Below are positions 40,567 through 49,149 of a stretch of DNA of 49,258 nt, piece after piece. Numbering within the stretch: position 1 is the stretch's first letter; the number at the start of each line of letters is the position of its first letter. The stretch is from NCBI GenBank assembly GCA_903914955.1, contig CAIWRB010000123.1, forward strand, positions 1 to 49,258. Direction: 5' to 3'. Origin of the DNA: an uncultured Chloroflexota bacterium. Lineage in GTDB: Bacteria; Chloroflexota; Anaerolineae; Anaerolineales; Villigracilaceae. Made by a program: the position numbers and the translations under genes. Under the pieces are notes generated by a model, which saw only the letters and a list, made by a program, of their open reading frames with translations, made no database searches and was not told the DNA's origin.

Positions 40567-41436
40567 TTAAAACATTCCCATCAAAGCCTCTGGAACCCAG
40601 AACTTACCATATCCCATAAAACCAACCACAATTGAAGCGGATAATATCGCCACACCAACAGCGATCAGGATACGATCCCTCCTTTGATATGTCAACACAT
40701 CCAGCCATGTGCGTGGACCAACGCCAAAAGCGCGCAGATCCATCGCGTCAATAATATCTTCGCTGCCAATAATAGCGTGGATGGTCACTGGGACAAATAT
40801 AGGCCCGAGCTTCCGCACCTGCGCGATCAAGCCTCCGCTGATCTTCTCGAGTTCGTAACCCCGCGCGCGCTGGGCATCCATTGTCAGTTGGAAATCCCTG
40901 CCAAAGGTCGGGATGAAGCGCATGGTCAGATCCATGGCGTAGGCGAATTTATCGGGGAGTCCCAATCCTTTGAAGGTGATTCCATAATAAGCAGGATTGA
41001 GTGAGTAGGGAATCAGAATCGTCATCACCGCGATACTGGTAACACGCACCAGTTGACTGATGGCGAAAAAAGCGCGCTCGACAGTGATCTTCAAAACAGG
41101 AGTCCAACCCAATAGTGAAAAAGATGCGCGAAACTCTCGGATCAAATGTTCCTGCTTATAGACTTCCGTTCCTCCGCGGCCTGTAAGAAATGTGAGAATG
41201 GCAAAGAAGAAAACAAAACCGACGATAAACAAAAACGCGCGGCGGATTTCATGCCACTTCACACCAGATGTCAAAAGTACAAACATTGCAATCACAAAGA
41301 AGGGAAGCAAAAAGCGTACATCCCAAAATGAAAGCGTGGAGACAAGACAGCACACATAGAAGATAACCCACGCGCGCGGGTCAAATGATTGAATAAAGGA
41401 ATTTTCACGTATTCGATAACGCCAGGCGACTAACAT
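40567..41436 (-). CDS. ecfT: Energy-coupling factor transporter, transmembrane subunit EcfT
   Basis: The membrane scaffold of an ECF vitamin or metal importer. It has 289 residues, with hydrophobic helices in the N-terminal half and at the end. The two short coupling motifs that contact the ATPases are visible as AQRARG (near residue 190) and LRAFGVG (near 235), preceded by FAYAMDLTMRFIPTFGRDF. It is the last gene of the minus-strand order EcfAA, S, T. A long perfect hairpin separates it from the S component gene and may lower its expression. The start ATG has little ribosome-binding signal. Confidence 0.92.
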   Translation of the reverse strand: MLVAWRYRIRENSFIQSFDPRAWVIFYVCCLVSTLSFWDVRFLLPFFVIAMFVLLTSGVKWHEIRRAFLFIVGFVFFFAILTFLTGRGGTEVYKQEHLIREFRASFSLLGWTPVLKITVERAFFAISQLVRVTSIAVMTILIPYSLNPAYYGITFKGLGLPDKFAYAMDLTMRFIPTFGRDFQLTMDAQRARGYELEKISGGLIAQVRKLGPIFVPVTIHAIIGSEDIIDAMDLRAFGVGPRTWLDVLTYQRRDRILIAVGVAILSASIVVGFMGYGKFWVPEALMGMF

Positions 41437-41478
41437 AAGATTAAGGATGAATTATCAATGATGAAGGGTGAATTCGAG

Positions 41479-41522
41479 TAAACAGTAATCAATGACCAAA
41501 GCTGATCACTGATTACTGTTTA
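41479..41522 (-). repeat. Heptad-built long hairpin between the S and T genes
   Basis: A 13-bp perfect stem pairs 41479-41491 (TAAACAGTAATCA) with 41510-41522. Its 7-base units TAAACAG and TAATCAR match the repeats at 10621 and 23594. No clear T-tract follows on the minus strand, so partial termination or mRNA processing are both possible. Confidence 0.65.
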
Positions 41523-41533
41523 TTGAAAATTGA

Positions 41534-42484
41534 CTATCTGCCAGACTGTTTGCGAGTAGCCGCGTACGCGACAACCAGCATCGGTACGAGGATAGCGGCA
41601 AAGATCAGGTTGGGACCGGCGGCTGGAAGGAACTCACCAACAATGGCAGCAGGAAGGCTAAAGCCGTTAATGACCATATCAGAGAGCGACGCGAAGAGAA
41701 GCCCGACAATATTGCCCAACATGCCCCAGGTCACCGCAGTGGCAACATCTTCATTCTTGAAGAAATAACGTACTGCAAAGATCAACGCAAAGCCGATGAG
41801 TATGGCAATGCCTGCGAAGAGAGAAATTTGCGCGTCACCGAAAATGCCGTTATCTACATCAAAAAATAACATGTTGGCTTGTGTGCGATTCATGAAGAAT
41901 AACAAAGCGGTGATCACAGCCAATGCACCGCTGACATACAACACCATATCCATGCTTTTCTTCTTATCTGAGAACAGCATCCACATGCCAGAGACGAATC
42001 CGATCAAGCCGTTGCCAATGCTCCATTGCGGAGAAAGACCGAAGCCCGTCAACGCATCACCGAACATGTTGCCCACAGCGCCTGTGAAGAATCCAACGAC
42101 GGGGCCAAAGGCAAAACCGAAGAACATCGGGATTGCGATGGCTGGACGAAGCGATACCTGACTCAATGAAGGCACAACAAAAACTGTTCCATTGAACAGC
42201 CAGGAAAATACCGCATACAACGCTGCGCCAATGGCCATCCAAACAACTTCGCGTGTGCCTACTTCCCAGGCCTTGTTTGCTTGTGTGGCAAAGTACACGC
42301 CAAACGCAATGGCAATGCCGATCACAACAAACACAAAGCGCGAAACAACACTGGCCTGATCCACCGAGAAGTTAAACAAAGCGCCTTCAGTGGGTTCCTT
42401 TGCCCCAAGTACAAACATAACCACGGCAAATAAGGCAAGTACTGCGACTAATGAAATTAATACATTGGTGAATTTCTTATCCAT
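41534..42484 (-). CDS. ECF transporter S component, extended form
   Basis: Substrate-binding membrane subunit. It has 316 residues, far longer than the usual 170-220, with two extra N-terminal helices (about 7-28 and 46-67). The core starts near WMAIGAALYAVFSWLF, continues with SLRPAIAIPMFFGFAFGPVVGFFTG (quoted in part: LRPAIAIPMFFGFAFG) and GNMFGDALTGFG, and has further helices to the end. The substrate is unknown; VGNMFGD and NGLIGFVSG resemble vitamin-type S components. It lies between the ATPase and T genes, so the three encode a complete system. The ATG at 42484 has AAGGAG; the open frame to 42541 is rejected. Confidence 0.85.
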   Translation of the reverse strand: MDKKFTNVLISLVAVLALFAVVMFVLGAKEPTEGALFNFSVDQASVVSRFVFVVIGIAIAFGVYFATQANKAWEVGTREVVWMAIGAALYAVFSWLFNGTVFVVPSLSQVSLRPAIAIPMFFGFAFGPVVGFFTGAVGNMFGDALTGFGLSPQWSIGNGLIGFVSGMWMLFSDKKKSMDMVLYVSGALAVITALLFFMNRTQANMLFFDVDNGIFGDAQISLFAGIAILIGFALIFAVRYFFKNEDVATAVTWGMLGNIVGLLFASLSDMVINGFSLPAAIVGEFLPAAGPNLIFAAILVPMLVVAYAATRKQSGR

Positions 42485-42510
42485 CTTACATTCTCCTTTT
42501 GTTTTTTTTC

Positions 42511-42540
42511 TGGGGTAAAACGGTTTGCCGTTGCACCCCA
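42511..42540 (-). promoter_or_regulatory. Hairpin between EcfAA and the S component gene
   Basis: On the minus strand TGGGGT-GC-AACGG pairs with CCGTT-TT-ACCCCA. An A-tract follows rather than T, so it is not a terminator. It sits just upstream of AAGGAG and may protect or stabilise the downstream message. Confidence 0.55.
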
Positions 42541-42545
42541 AAGTC

Positions 42546-44168
42546 TTAAATATGCGCCAACGCTTCGGCTCTCATAAAACGGCCTGTCGTGCTGAGTCGC
42601 TTGAGATTGAGAGCCAGCAGTGAGGTGGGTATGATGCGATTGGCTTTGAGTCGATCAAAGTCGCGGAGCACATCCTGTGGCTTTCCATCCGCGATGAGTC
42701 TTCCATCTGCAATGATCAAAACACGATTGGCGTAAATTGCCGCGAGGTCAACATCGTGTGTGATAAAGATAATGGCTTCAAATGCGGGCATTTGTAAAAT
42801 CGAATCCATGAAGTTCATGTAATTCTGATAATCCTGTCCGGCAGTCGGCTCATCCATCACGAGGATTCGGGAACGCATTGCAAGAATGGCCGCAATGCTC
42901 ACGCGCTTTTGCTGGCCGAATGAAAGCGCCAGCGGCGGGTCATTTTCTTTTTCAGAAAGGTTCACGATCTTTAGCGCCTCTTTCACCTCCAGCTCAATTT
43001 GTTCCTTCGTGTGTTTCATATTCGTCGGGCCAAACGCAAGCTCTTCACGAACGGTTGGCGCAAACAACATGTGGCTCGGACTCTGAAACACATAACCTAA
43101 CATGCTCGCGATCTCCGCAACACTTGCTTCGGTCGTATCACGGCCACCGACAAAAACCTTCCCAGATTTCGGCTTCAACAAACCGATGGCATGTTTTACA
43201 AAAGTAGTTTTACCAGCGCCATTCGGGCCCAGCACTGCGATCACATCACCACGATTTATTTGAAGATCGATCCCATGCAGGATCTCAACTTCGGATTCAT
43301 ATCCAAAAGCGACATTTTCAAACCTGACCAGCGCTTCATCGCTTGAAAGTGAGCGGGTCACTCCGGGCAGAACCTTGATCTCCGCTGGCGGCGGATCCAG
43401 CTTCGCGCGTTCGATAATATCTTCCGCGGGCAATTTCACTTCACGATAATTTACTACTTTAGATAACCCCGAAACATCACCAAGGTAACGTATTTCGCCT
43501 TCACTCATGAACATCACGCGCTCAGGTTTGATGCGCAGCACATCCTCCACGCGATGCTCCACCATCAAAATGGACAGTCCCTGGTCGGCCAATAAACGCA
43601 CCGCATCCAAAGTATCCTGCGCGGAGGCAGGGTCAAGGCTTGCAAGTGGTTCATCCAATAGAACAATTGATGGGCGCATGGCAAGCACACCCGCCAGTGC
43701 CACTTTTTGTTTTTCTCCACCAGAAAGACTGAATGTATCCCGATTACGCAATTGGGAAATTTTTAGAAAGTTTAGGGCTTCATCCACACGTGAATATATT
43801 TCCCCGCGAGGCATCCCAAGATTCTCAAGCCCGAACGCAACTTCATTCACAACTTTTGTACCAAGAATTTGACGCTCAGGGTCTTGCAACACTGTTCCGA
43901 TCTTTTGTGAAATTTGAGAAAGTTTCCAATCTTTAACTTCCCCGCCAAAGACCAGAATTTTTCCGCTCATTTCGCCTTTATACGAACGCGGAATTAATCC
44001 ATTTATACAACGCACTAGGGTGGTCTTACCGCATCCGCTGGCGCCAGCAATTAAAAGAACCTCACCGGGGTTGGCAGTGAATGAAAGATTATGAATCGCC
44101 GCACCTTGACGGTCACGATAGCGAAAGGATAAATTATCTACAACAAGTGGGAGTGAAGTGGATGCCAT
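42546..44168 (-). CDS. Fused double ATPase of an ECF transporter (EcfAA)
   Basis: A 540-residue protein with two ABC ATPase domains. The first has GASGCGKTT near residue 42, LSLSGGEKQKVALAG-like signature (FSLSGGEKQKVA) and IVLLDEPLASLD. The second has GPNGAGKTTF near residue 315, ALSFGQQKRVSIAA and ILVMDEPTAGQD. It replaces separate EcfA1 and EcfA2 subunits. I choose the ATG at 44168: a consensus promoter (TTGACA, 17 bases, GATAAT) ends 9 bases before it, implying a leaderless transcript. It heads the operon EcfAA, S, T. Confidence 0.93.
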   Translation of the reverse strand: MASTSLPLVVDNLSFRYRDRQGAAIHNLSFTANPGEVLLIAGASGCGKTTLVRCINGLIPRSYKGEMSGKILVFGGEVKDWKLSQISQKIGTVLQDPERQILGTKVVNEVAFGLENLGMPRGEIYSRVDEALNFLKISQLRNRDTFSLSGGEKQKVALAGVLAMRPSIVLLDEPLASLDPASAQDTLDAVRLLADQGLSILMVEHRVEDVLRIKPERVMFMSEGEIRYLGDVSGLSKVVNYREVKLPAEDIIERAKLDPPPAEIKVLPGVTRSLSSDEALVRFENVAFGYESEVEILHGIDLQINRGDVIAVLGPNGAGKTTFVKHAIGLLKPKSGKVFVGGRDTTEASVAEIASMLGYVFQSPSHMLFAPTVREELAFGPTNMKHTKEQIELEVKEALKIVNLSEKENDPPLALSFGQQKRVSIAAILAMRSRILVMDEPTAGQDYQNYMNFMDSILQMPAFEAIIFITHDVDLAAIYANRVLIIADGRLIADGKPQDVLRDFDRLKANRIIPTSLLALNLKRLSTTGRFMRAEALAHI

Positions 44169-44177
44169 GGCGCTGAT

Positions 44178-44206
44178 ATTATCTATTCGCAAACGAAGAC
44201 TGTCAA
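44178..44206 (-). promoter_or_regulatory. Promoter of the ECF operon (leaderless position)
   Basis: On the minus strand TTGACA (44201-44206) and GATAAT (44178-44183) are 17 bases apart, nearly ideal for a housekeeping sigma factor. The ATG is 9 bases beyond the -10 box, so the leader would be 0-3 bases. Confidence 0.8.
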
Positions 44207-44228
44207 GTAGGAAATGCCAGCAATATTT

Positions 44229-45263
44229 TTAACCGCCCACCACCTCGATCAATGCGTCATACACTGCGGGAATAATTTTCGGGGATGTGAAAGATTCAGT
44301 AATAATGGATGGATCCTTCAGCCCATGACCTGTGCAGACCACAACGATCCTTTTTCCACGAGCATCAAATTTCCCGATGGCTGATTCTGCTATCAAGCCA
44401 GCCAATCCAGCCGCAGAGGCAGGTTCCACCCAAACGCCTTCGCTTGCGAGAATTTTCTGGGCCGATAAAATTTCCGCATCCGATACCGCGATGATCCTGC
44501 CATTGGATTGTTGCGCGGCTTCAAGAGCCTGCTCCCCGCGTGCAGGACGACCAATCCGAATGGCGGTTGCAATTGTCTCAGGTTTATCAACAGGATGCCC
44601 CAACACAAGCGGAGCGGACCCTGCTGCTTGCACACCCAACACTCGCGGCAATCCTTTTTGATATTGCTTGAATCCAGCCCAATAAGAAGTGATATTCCCC
44701 GCATTGCCAACCGGCAGACACAACCAATCAGGCGCCCTTTCCAATACATCACAAATTTCAAAGGCGGCGGTTTTTTGTCCTTCCACACGATATGGATTAA
44801 TTGAGTTCACCAGTGCGATCGGAGTCTTTTGCGTGATCTCCACAACCAGTGAAAGCGCATCATCGAATGAGCCTTGGATTTGAATCACTTCTGCGCCGTA
44901 AGCGATCGCGCCTGCCAGCTTCCCAGCGGCCACTTTCCCCTCAGGGATGAGCACAATCGAGCGCAACCCCGCGCGTGACGCGTACGCTGCTGCAGAGGCG
45001 GCTGTGTTGCCTGTGGAGGCACAGATCACAGTCTGTGCGCCGCGGCCAACGGCTTCGCTGATGGCCGCCGTCATCCCGCGATCCTTGAATGAACCCGTGG
45101 GATTCAAGCCTTCAAATTTGACGAATAATTCACAGCCAAATTCCGTGCTCAAACGCGGCATGGGAATGAGCGGCGTATTACCTTCGAGCAGGGAAATATT
45201 CTGTGTGTGCGCGGGCAGGTCAAGCAAATGCCCATAGCGATGGATCAAGCCTTGATAAGTCAT
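44229..45263 (-). CDS. thrC: Threonine synthase
   Basis: A pyridoxal-phosphate enzyme converting O-phosphohomoserine to threonine. It has 344 residues, the short class. FEGLNPTGSFKDRGM carries the PLP lysine near residue 60; ASTGNTAASAAAYASRAG binds the phosphate and substrate; LPVGNAGNITSYWAGF is the glycine-rich PLP-phosphate loop. VEPASAAGLAGL is also typical. I choose the ATG at 45263, preceded by CGGAG, over the open-frame start at 45338, which would overlap thrB. It is divergent from thrB with only 41 bases between the starts. Confidence 0.95.
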   Translation of the reverse strand: MTYQGLIHRYGHLLDLPAHTQNISLLEGNTPLIPMPRLSTEFGCELFVKFEGLNPTGSFKDRGMTAAISEAVGRGAQTVICASTGNTAASAAAYASRAGLRSIVLIPEGKVAAGKLAGAIAYGAEVIQIQGSFDDALSLVVEITQKTPIALVNSINPYRVEGQKTAAFEICDVLERAPDWLCLPVGNAGNITSYWAGFKQYQKGLPRVLGVQAAGSAPLVLGHPVDKPETIATAIRIGRPARGEQALEAAQQSNGRIIAVSDAEILSAQKILASEGVWVEPASAAGLAGLIAESAIGKFDARGKRIVVVCTGHGLKDPSIITESFTSPKIIPAVYDALIEVVGG

Positions 45264-45290
45264 TTTCAACTCCGAGTTAAGAATGAGACG

Positions 45291-45298
45291 ATTATAAT
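45291..45298. promoter_or_regulatory. Symmetric -10 element shared by thrC and thrB
   Basis: ATTATAAT is its own reverse complement and supplies TATAAT to both strands: 45293-45298 for thrB, 6 bases before its ATG, and 45291-45296 for thrC, 27 bases before its ATG. CTCCGA at 45270-45275 lies at the thrB -35 position. Confidence 0.6.
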
Positions 45299-45304
45299 GT
45301 CCAC

Positions 45305-46192
45305 ATGATAAAAATCCGAGTCCCCGCCACATCTGCAAATTTGGGCCCAGGTTTCGATTGTCTAGGTCTCGCGCTGAATATTTGGAATGAAGTCACTTTT
45401 GAATATGCTGAAAAAAACAGCCATCATGTGACGGGCGAAGGCGCGGAGAAGTTGAACAAAGGCTCGAGGAATTTATTGACGAAGGCTTATTCGCTCGTGC
45501 ATGATGTGTGCCGAAAGGGAATAAAAGCCGTGGATATTTGCGCACATAACGAGATCATCATGAGCAGCGGGCTTGGATCCAGCGCGGCAGCAATTATCAC
45601 AGGATTATTTGGAGCGAACGAAATGCTCGGAAAGCCTTTGAATGAAAATGAGCTATTGAAACTTGCAAATGAAATGGAAGGCCATCCTGATAATGTCGCA
45701 CCTGCGTTATTGGGCGGTTTGGTCGTTTCGGTAATGGCGGCCAAGGAAATTATTACACGCCGATATGAGATCCCAGAATTTATGATCGTGATCGTCAAAC
45801 CAAATGTAGACTGGCCAACACGCGCGGCGCGCGCAGTTTTGCCGAAATCAATTTCACGCGCAGATGCGATCTATAACATTGGGCGCACAACGCTCGTGGT
45901 GGATGCGTTACGAAGCGGAGATCTTGAGCTTTTACAAAAAGTAATGGATGACCGCATCCACCAGCCCTATCGTTTAAAATATATCACTGGCGGAATGGCT
46001 GCTTATAAAACAGCCAAACAATTTGGCGCGGCTGCGCTTTCTGGCGCTGGCCCATCAATTATTGCATTTGTCCCTTCTGAAAAAGCTGAGCAAACAAAAA
46101 CGCAGATTATGCGGGTATTTGAAGAACGGGGAATTACTACAAGAGGAATTATTACCAAACCTAGCATGAAAGGCGCACATCGCATTGCGTGA
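45305..46192 (+). CDS. thrB: Homoserine kinase
   Basis: A GHMP-family kinase of 295 residues that phosphorylates homoserine for threonine synthesis. VPATSANLGPGFDCLGLALN at the N-terminus, IIMSSGLGSSAAAI (the ATP-binding GHMP loop, near residue 83) and AAALSGAGPSIIAFVP (C-terminal motif) are all present. The ATG at 45305 is the first codon after a -10 box 6 bases away, with no Shine-Dalgarno, so it seems leaderless. The divergent thrC acts on its product. Confidence 0.96.
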   Translation: MIKIRVPATSANLGPGFDCLGLALNIWNEVTFEYAEKNSHHVTGEGAEKLNKGSRNLLTKAYSLVHDVCRKGIKAVDICAHNEIIMSSGLGSSAAAIITGLFGANEMLGKPLNENELLKLANEMEGHPDNVAPALLGGLVVSVMAAKEIITRRYEIPEFMIVIVKPNVDWPTRAARAVLPKSISRADAIYNIGRTTLVVDALRSGDLELLQKVMDDRIHQPYRLKYITGGMAAYKTAKQFGAAALSGAGPSIIAFVPSEKAEQTKTQIMRVFEERGITTRGIITKPSMKGAHRIA

Positions 46193-46215
46193 GATGGAAC
46201 AGAAAGCGGCATAAT

Positions 46216-46258
46216 AAAGCAGGATTTGAAGTTTTTATTTAACTTCAAATCCTGCTTT
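46216..46258. terminator. Two-way terminator between thrB and terC
   Basis: An 18-bp perfect stem (46216-46233 with 46241-46258, AAAGCAGGATTTGAAGTT) has loop TTTATTT. It lies 23 bases after thrB and 3 bases before the end of the convergent terC. Confidence 0.9.
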
Positions 46259-46261
46259 TCA

Positions 46262-47113
46262 TTACTTATATTTATTTTTCGTGACCGCCCTTTTTTTACT
46301 TTTTGGCTTTTCTTTCGTGACAGTATTGGCTTTCATGGTAGGTGCCACAGGCTGCAATTCCAACCTTTGTTCTTTATACGCATCCCGTAAGTTGACAGGC
46401 TTTACATGGCTGTCACGTACTCGCAAGTTGATCATTTCCACAAACACCGAAAATCCCATCGCAAAGTAGACATATCCCTTTGGAATATGCTGACCAAATC
46501 CTTCGGCGATGAGGGTAAGACCTATCATGAGCAGGAAACTCAGCGCAAGCATTTTTATCGTAGGGTGGTTTTCGACAAATTCTCCGATCGGTCCTGATGT
46601 AAAGATCATGACACCAGCAGCGATGACTACCGCAGTGATCATGATCATAATTTCATTTGACATACCCACAGCTGTGATAACAGAATCCAGTGAAAAAACA
46701 ACATCAAGGAGCACGATCTGGATGATGACACTGCTGAAATTAGCAGCGACCTTACTGGAAGAATGTCCTTCCTGCCCTTCAAGTTTGTCATGAATTTCAG
46801 ATGTGCTTTTGTAAAGCAAGAATAAGCCGCCTGCCAGCAATATTAAATTATGACCTGAAAAGCCAAAGCCGAACAATACAAATATGGGCTCTTCAAGGCT
46901 GATGATCCAGGAAAGGGAAAGTAGCAACAAAATGCGCGAAAAAACAGCAAGGGCAATGCCTGTTGTGCGGGCCCGTGACTGGTCGCTTTTAGGCAATTTT
47001 CCTGCAAGAATAGAAATAAAAATGATATTGTCCACGCCAAGTACTAATTCAAGCGCCACTAATGTAAGCAGAGCGACCCATGATTCGGGTTGTGATATCC
47101 AACTAAAGTCCAC
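46262..47113 (-). CDS. TerC-family integral membrane protein
   Basis: A 283-residue membrane protein with about seven to nine helices, related to TerC/Alx. The two acidic helices that define the family are LELVLGVDNIIFISILAG (near residue 20) and VLLDVVFSLDSVITAVG (near 135). Family members are linked to metal export (Mn) or tellurite resistance. The C-terminus is a basic tail (EKPKSKKRAVTKNKYK). It starts with GTG at 47113, with AGGAG 8 bases upstream. The gene is monocistronic and convergent with thrB. Confidence 0.92.
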   Translation of the reverse strand: MDFSWISQPESWVALLTLVALELVLGVDNIIFISILAGKLPKSDQSRARTTGIALAVFSRILLLLSLSWIISLEEPIFVLFGFGFSGHNLILLAGGLFLLYKSTSEIHDKLEGQEGHSSSKVAANFSSVIIQIVLLDVVFSLDSVITAVGMSNEIMIMITAVVIAAGVMIFTSGPIGEFVENHPTIKMLALSFLLMIGLTLIAEGFGQHIPKGYVYFAMGFSVFVEMINLRVRDSHVKPVNLRDAYKEQRLELQPVAPTMKANTVTKEKPKSKKRAVTKNKYK

Positions 47114-47220
47114 GTTTGATACTCCTGAAAAAAGAATGCTTTATTTTAATGGCAATTGCAAAAATCGGGGCATTAACTCGGTTCATTCGCTTTGATCAAA
47201 TTAACCTCAGAATGGTGGTT

Positions 47221-47226
47221 TATAAT
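47221..47226 (+). promoter_or_regulatory. -10 box upstream of the CapA-like gene
   Basis: A perfect TATAAT lies 84 bases before the ATG at 47311. The inverted repeat GTAC-GAA-GTAC (47230-47240) just after it could be an operator. No good -35 is present. Confidence 0.45.
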
Positions 47227-47261
47227 TTGTACGAAGTACCAAATTTTACATCTCTAATTTC

Positions 47262-47279
47262 GAGGCAGATAACTGCCTC
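47262..47279 (+). promoter_or_regulatory. Leader hairpin before the CapA-like gene
   Basis: GAGGCAG / CTGCCTC with loop ATAA forms a perfect 7-bp stem in the predicted leader, 31 bases before the start codon. No T-tract follows. A regulatory or stabilising role is possible. Confidence 0.45.
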
Positions 47280-47310
47280 TCATTTTATTTGAACACATCG
47301 AGAACCCATC

Positions 47311-49071
47311 ATGGCTGGCAATGCTCCAAGAGCACATCTTTCACGAAGATCCATCAGAAAAAAGGACACAAAGAATTTTTATTTTCTCTTTGTAATTATT
47401 CTTTTACTTGCAGCATGTCAACCATCGTTGTGGGGTACACCGCCCCCACCTCCCACACTCGGCCCGCCAACCATTCCTGCCACACTACCAATACCTACGC
47501 TAAACCCCACGTTCACGCCGAGACCACCGACGTTTACCCCCACTTCCGTTACGCTCGATAAGTTACATATATGGGTCAGTCAGGCAGTCCCGCCTTCTCT
47601 GCGGGAGTTGTATTCTCAAAAAGGATTTCAAGTATCAACATCAAAGCAGGAAGTAACCAGCCTGTTCATTGATATTACAAAATCCAGCAATGAGAGTCGG
47701 AATATTTCTACATGGACATACGCACTCGTCGCCCCGTTTCCAACCTTGGTGGATAACCTAACCTCAGAGGAACTGTTTTCGGCATGGAGCGCTTCATCCT
47801 CCGGACCATTTAACGGGATCCCACTCCTGATGGATGAATCCACACTGGCAACCTTTTCTGCAGTTTGGGGTCAGCCAACGCCAGGAGCCGTGCAGGTGGT
47901 CTTGCCAGAGCAATTGCTTGAAACCGCCTGGAATCAAATGCCGGCCTGGGCGATCATTCCATTCACATCCATTGAACCAAAATGGAAAGTATTAATGATC
48001 GATGGACAATCCCCCATCCAAAAGAAATTTGACCCAAAAATTTACCCACTGAACCTCGCATTCCAATTAACTTGTGGCGATCCATGCCCGCATCCAAATT
48101 TAAACGAGTTAACTTTTGACAACCGTGACCCAAAAAAGTTGACAACGCTTATCATGACCGGCGTGACTGCGATGGTCCGCGCCACAGCAGCAACGATGGA
48201 CGCTAAAGGTATTTTGTATCCCGGGGAGGCAATCCGTGATATGCTTCTCGAAGCGGATATTACGCATATCAATAATGAAGTCCCATTTTATAGCCATTGC
48301 CCCTCACCGGACCAGAATCAAAAAACTCTGGTATTTTGTAGCTCGCCGCGCTACATCAAATTGCTAAATGACATAGGCACCGATGTCATGGAACTTTCAG
48401 GCGATCACTTCGCTGATTACGGACAGGATGCGATGTTCGAAACCATGGACATCTATAAGGCAAATAATTACAGGTATTATGGCGGCGGCCTAAATTTGGA
48501 GGATGGCCGCAAACCCTTACTGCTTGAGAACAATGGTAATAAGCTGATGTTCATCGGCTGTAATTATAAAGACGGCTATGCCACCGCGACAGACAAAGTG
48601 CCTGGGGCAGTGCCCTGCGATTTTGATTATATGACCGGGCAAATCGCTTATTATCGCGCGCAAGGCTATTTGCCGATCTCAACTTTTCAATATCACGAAT
48701 TCGATTTCCCCGAAGCCACCCCTCAACAACGGATAGATTTCCGCACCATGGCAGATGCGGGTGCAGTAATTGTGAGCGGCAGTCAGGCGCATGCGCCACA
48801 GGTAATGGAATTCTATCAAGGCGCATTTATCCATTATGGCTTGGGAAATTTATTTTTCGACCAAGTCCCAAAAACTGGACGAAGCCCAAAGCAAAATGAG
48901 TTCATCGACCGCCACATCTTTTATAATGGGCGATATCTTGGCGTAGAATTGGTGACAGCCTTCCTTGAAGATTATGCCCGCCCGCGTTACATGAAACCAG
49001 CCGAACGAATTAAATTCCTAACCAAATATTTCTCCGATTGCGGCTGGGATTTTTTACCAAATGTTCCGTAA
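47311..49071 (+). CDS. CapA-family lipoprotein with extra N-terminal domain
   Basis: A 586-residue exported lipoprotein. A long basic N-region (MAGNAPRAHLSRRSIRKKD) precedes a hydrophobic core and lipobox LLAAC (Cys37), then a Pro/Thr-rich linker (about 43-75). Residues about 78-250 form a separate domain I do not recognise, possibly binding-protein-like (VSQAVPPSLRELYSQKGF). The CapA metallophosphatase-like domain (about 265-570) has ITHINNEVPF, VMELSGDHFADYGQ, YHEFDFPEATPQQRI and SGSQAHAPQ and IHYGLGNLFFDQ. CapA proteins act in poly-gamma-glutamate or envelope polymer metabolism; the substrate here is unknown. The ribosome binding site is weak. Confidence 0.88.
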   Translation: MAGNAPRAHLSRRSIRKKDTKNFYFLFVIILLLAACQPSLWGTPPPPPTLGPPTIPATLPIPTLNPTFTPRPPTFTPTSVTLDKLHIWVSQAVPPSLRELYSQKGFQVSTSKQEVTSLFIDITKSSNESRNISTWTYALVAPFPTLVDNLTSEELFSAWSASSSGPFNGIPLLMDESTLATFSAVWGQPTPGAVQVVLPEQLLETAWNQMPAWAIIPFTSIEPKWKVLMIDGQSPIQKKFDPKIYPLNLAFQLTCGDPCPHPNLNELTFDNRDPKKLTTLIMTGVTAMVRATAATMDAKGILYPGEAIRDMLLEADITHINNEVPFYSHCPSPDQNQKTLVFCSSPRYIKLLNDIGTDVMELSGDHFADYGQDAMFETMDIYKANNYRYYGGGLNLEDGRKPLLLENNGNKLMFIGCNYKDGYATATDKVPGAVPCDFDYMTGQIAYYRAQGYLPISTFQYHEFDFPEATPQQRIDFRTMADAGAVIVSGSQAHAPQVMEFYQGAFIHYGLGNLFFDQVPKTGRSPKQNEFIDRHIFYNGRYLGVELVTAFLEDYARPRYMKPAERIKFLTKYFSDCGWDFLPNVP

Positions 49072-49073
49072 AG

Positions 49074-49094
49074 CTCCCTGCTTTAGGAGTGGAG
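49074..49094 (+). repeat. Imperfect hairpin of IS605 end type
   Basis: CTCC-CTGC-TTTA-GGAG-T-GGAG starts 2 bases after the CapA stop codon and is followed by ATGT. The shape (two stacked stems, one bulge, TTTA loop) resembles the subterminal hairpins of IS200/IS605 elements. It may be the element's outer end or a leftover right end. Confidence 0.45.
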
Positions 49095-49149
49095 ATGTAA
49101 GGAACGGTTTTGCTTGTAGCATACAGCGATTAGCTGTATACTAGCTGTT

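Noticed and set aside
42511-42540. Terminator between EcfAA and the S component
   Set aside because: In the transcribed direction the hairpin is followed by A residues, not T.
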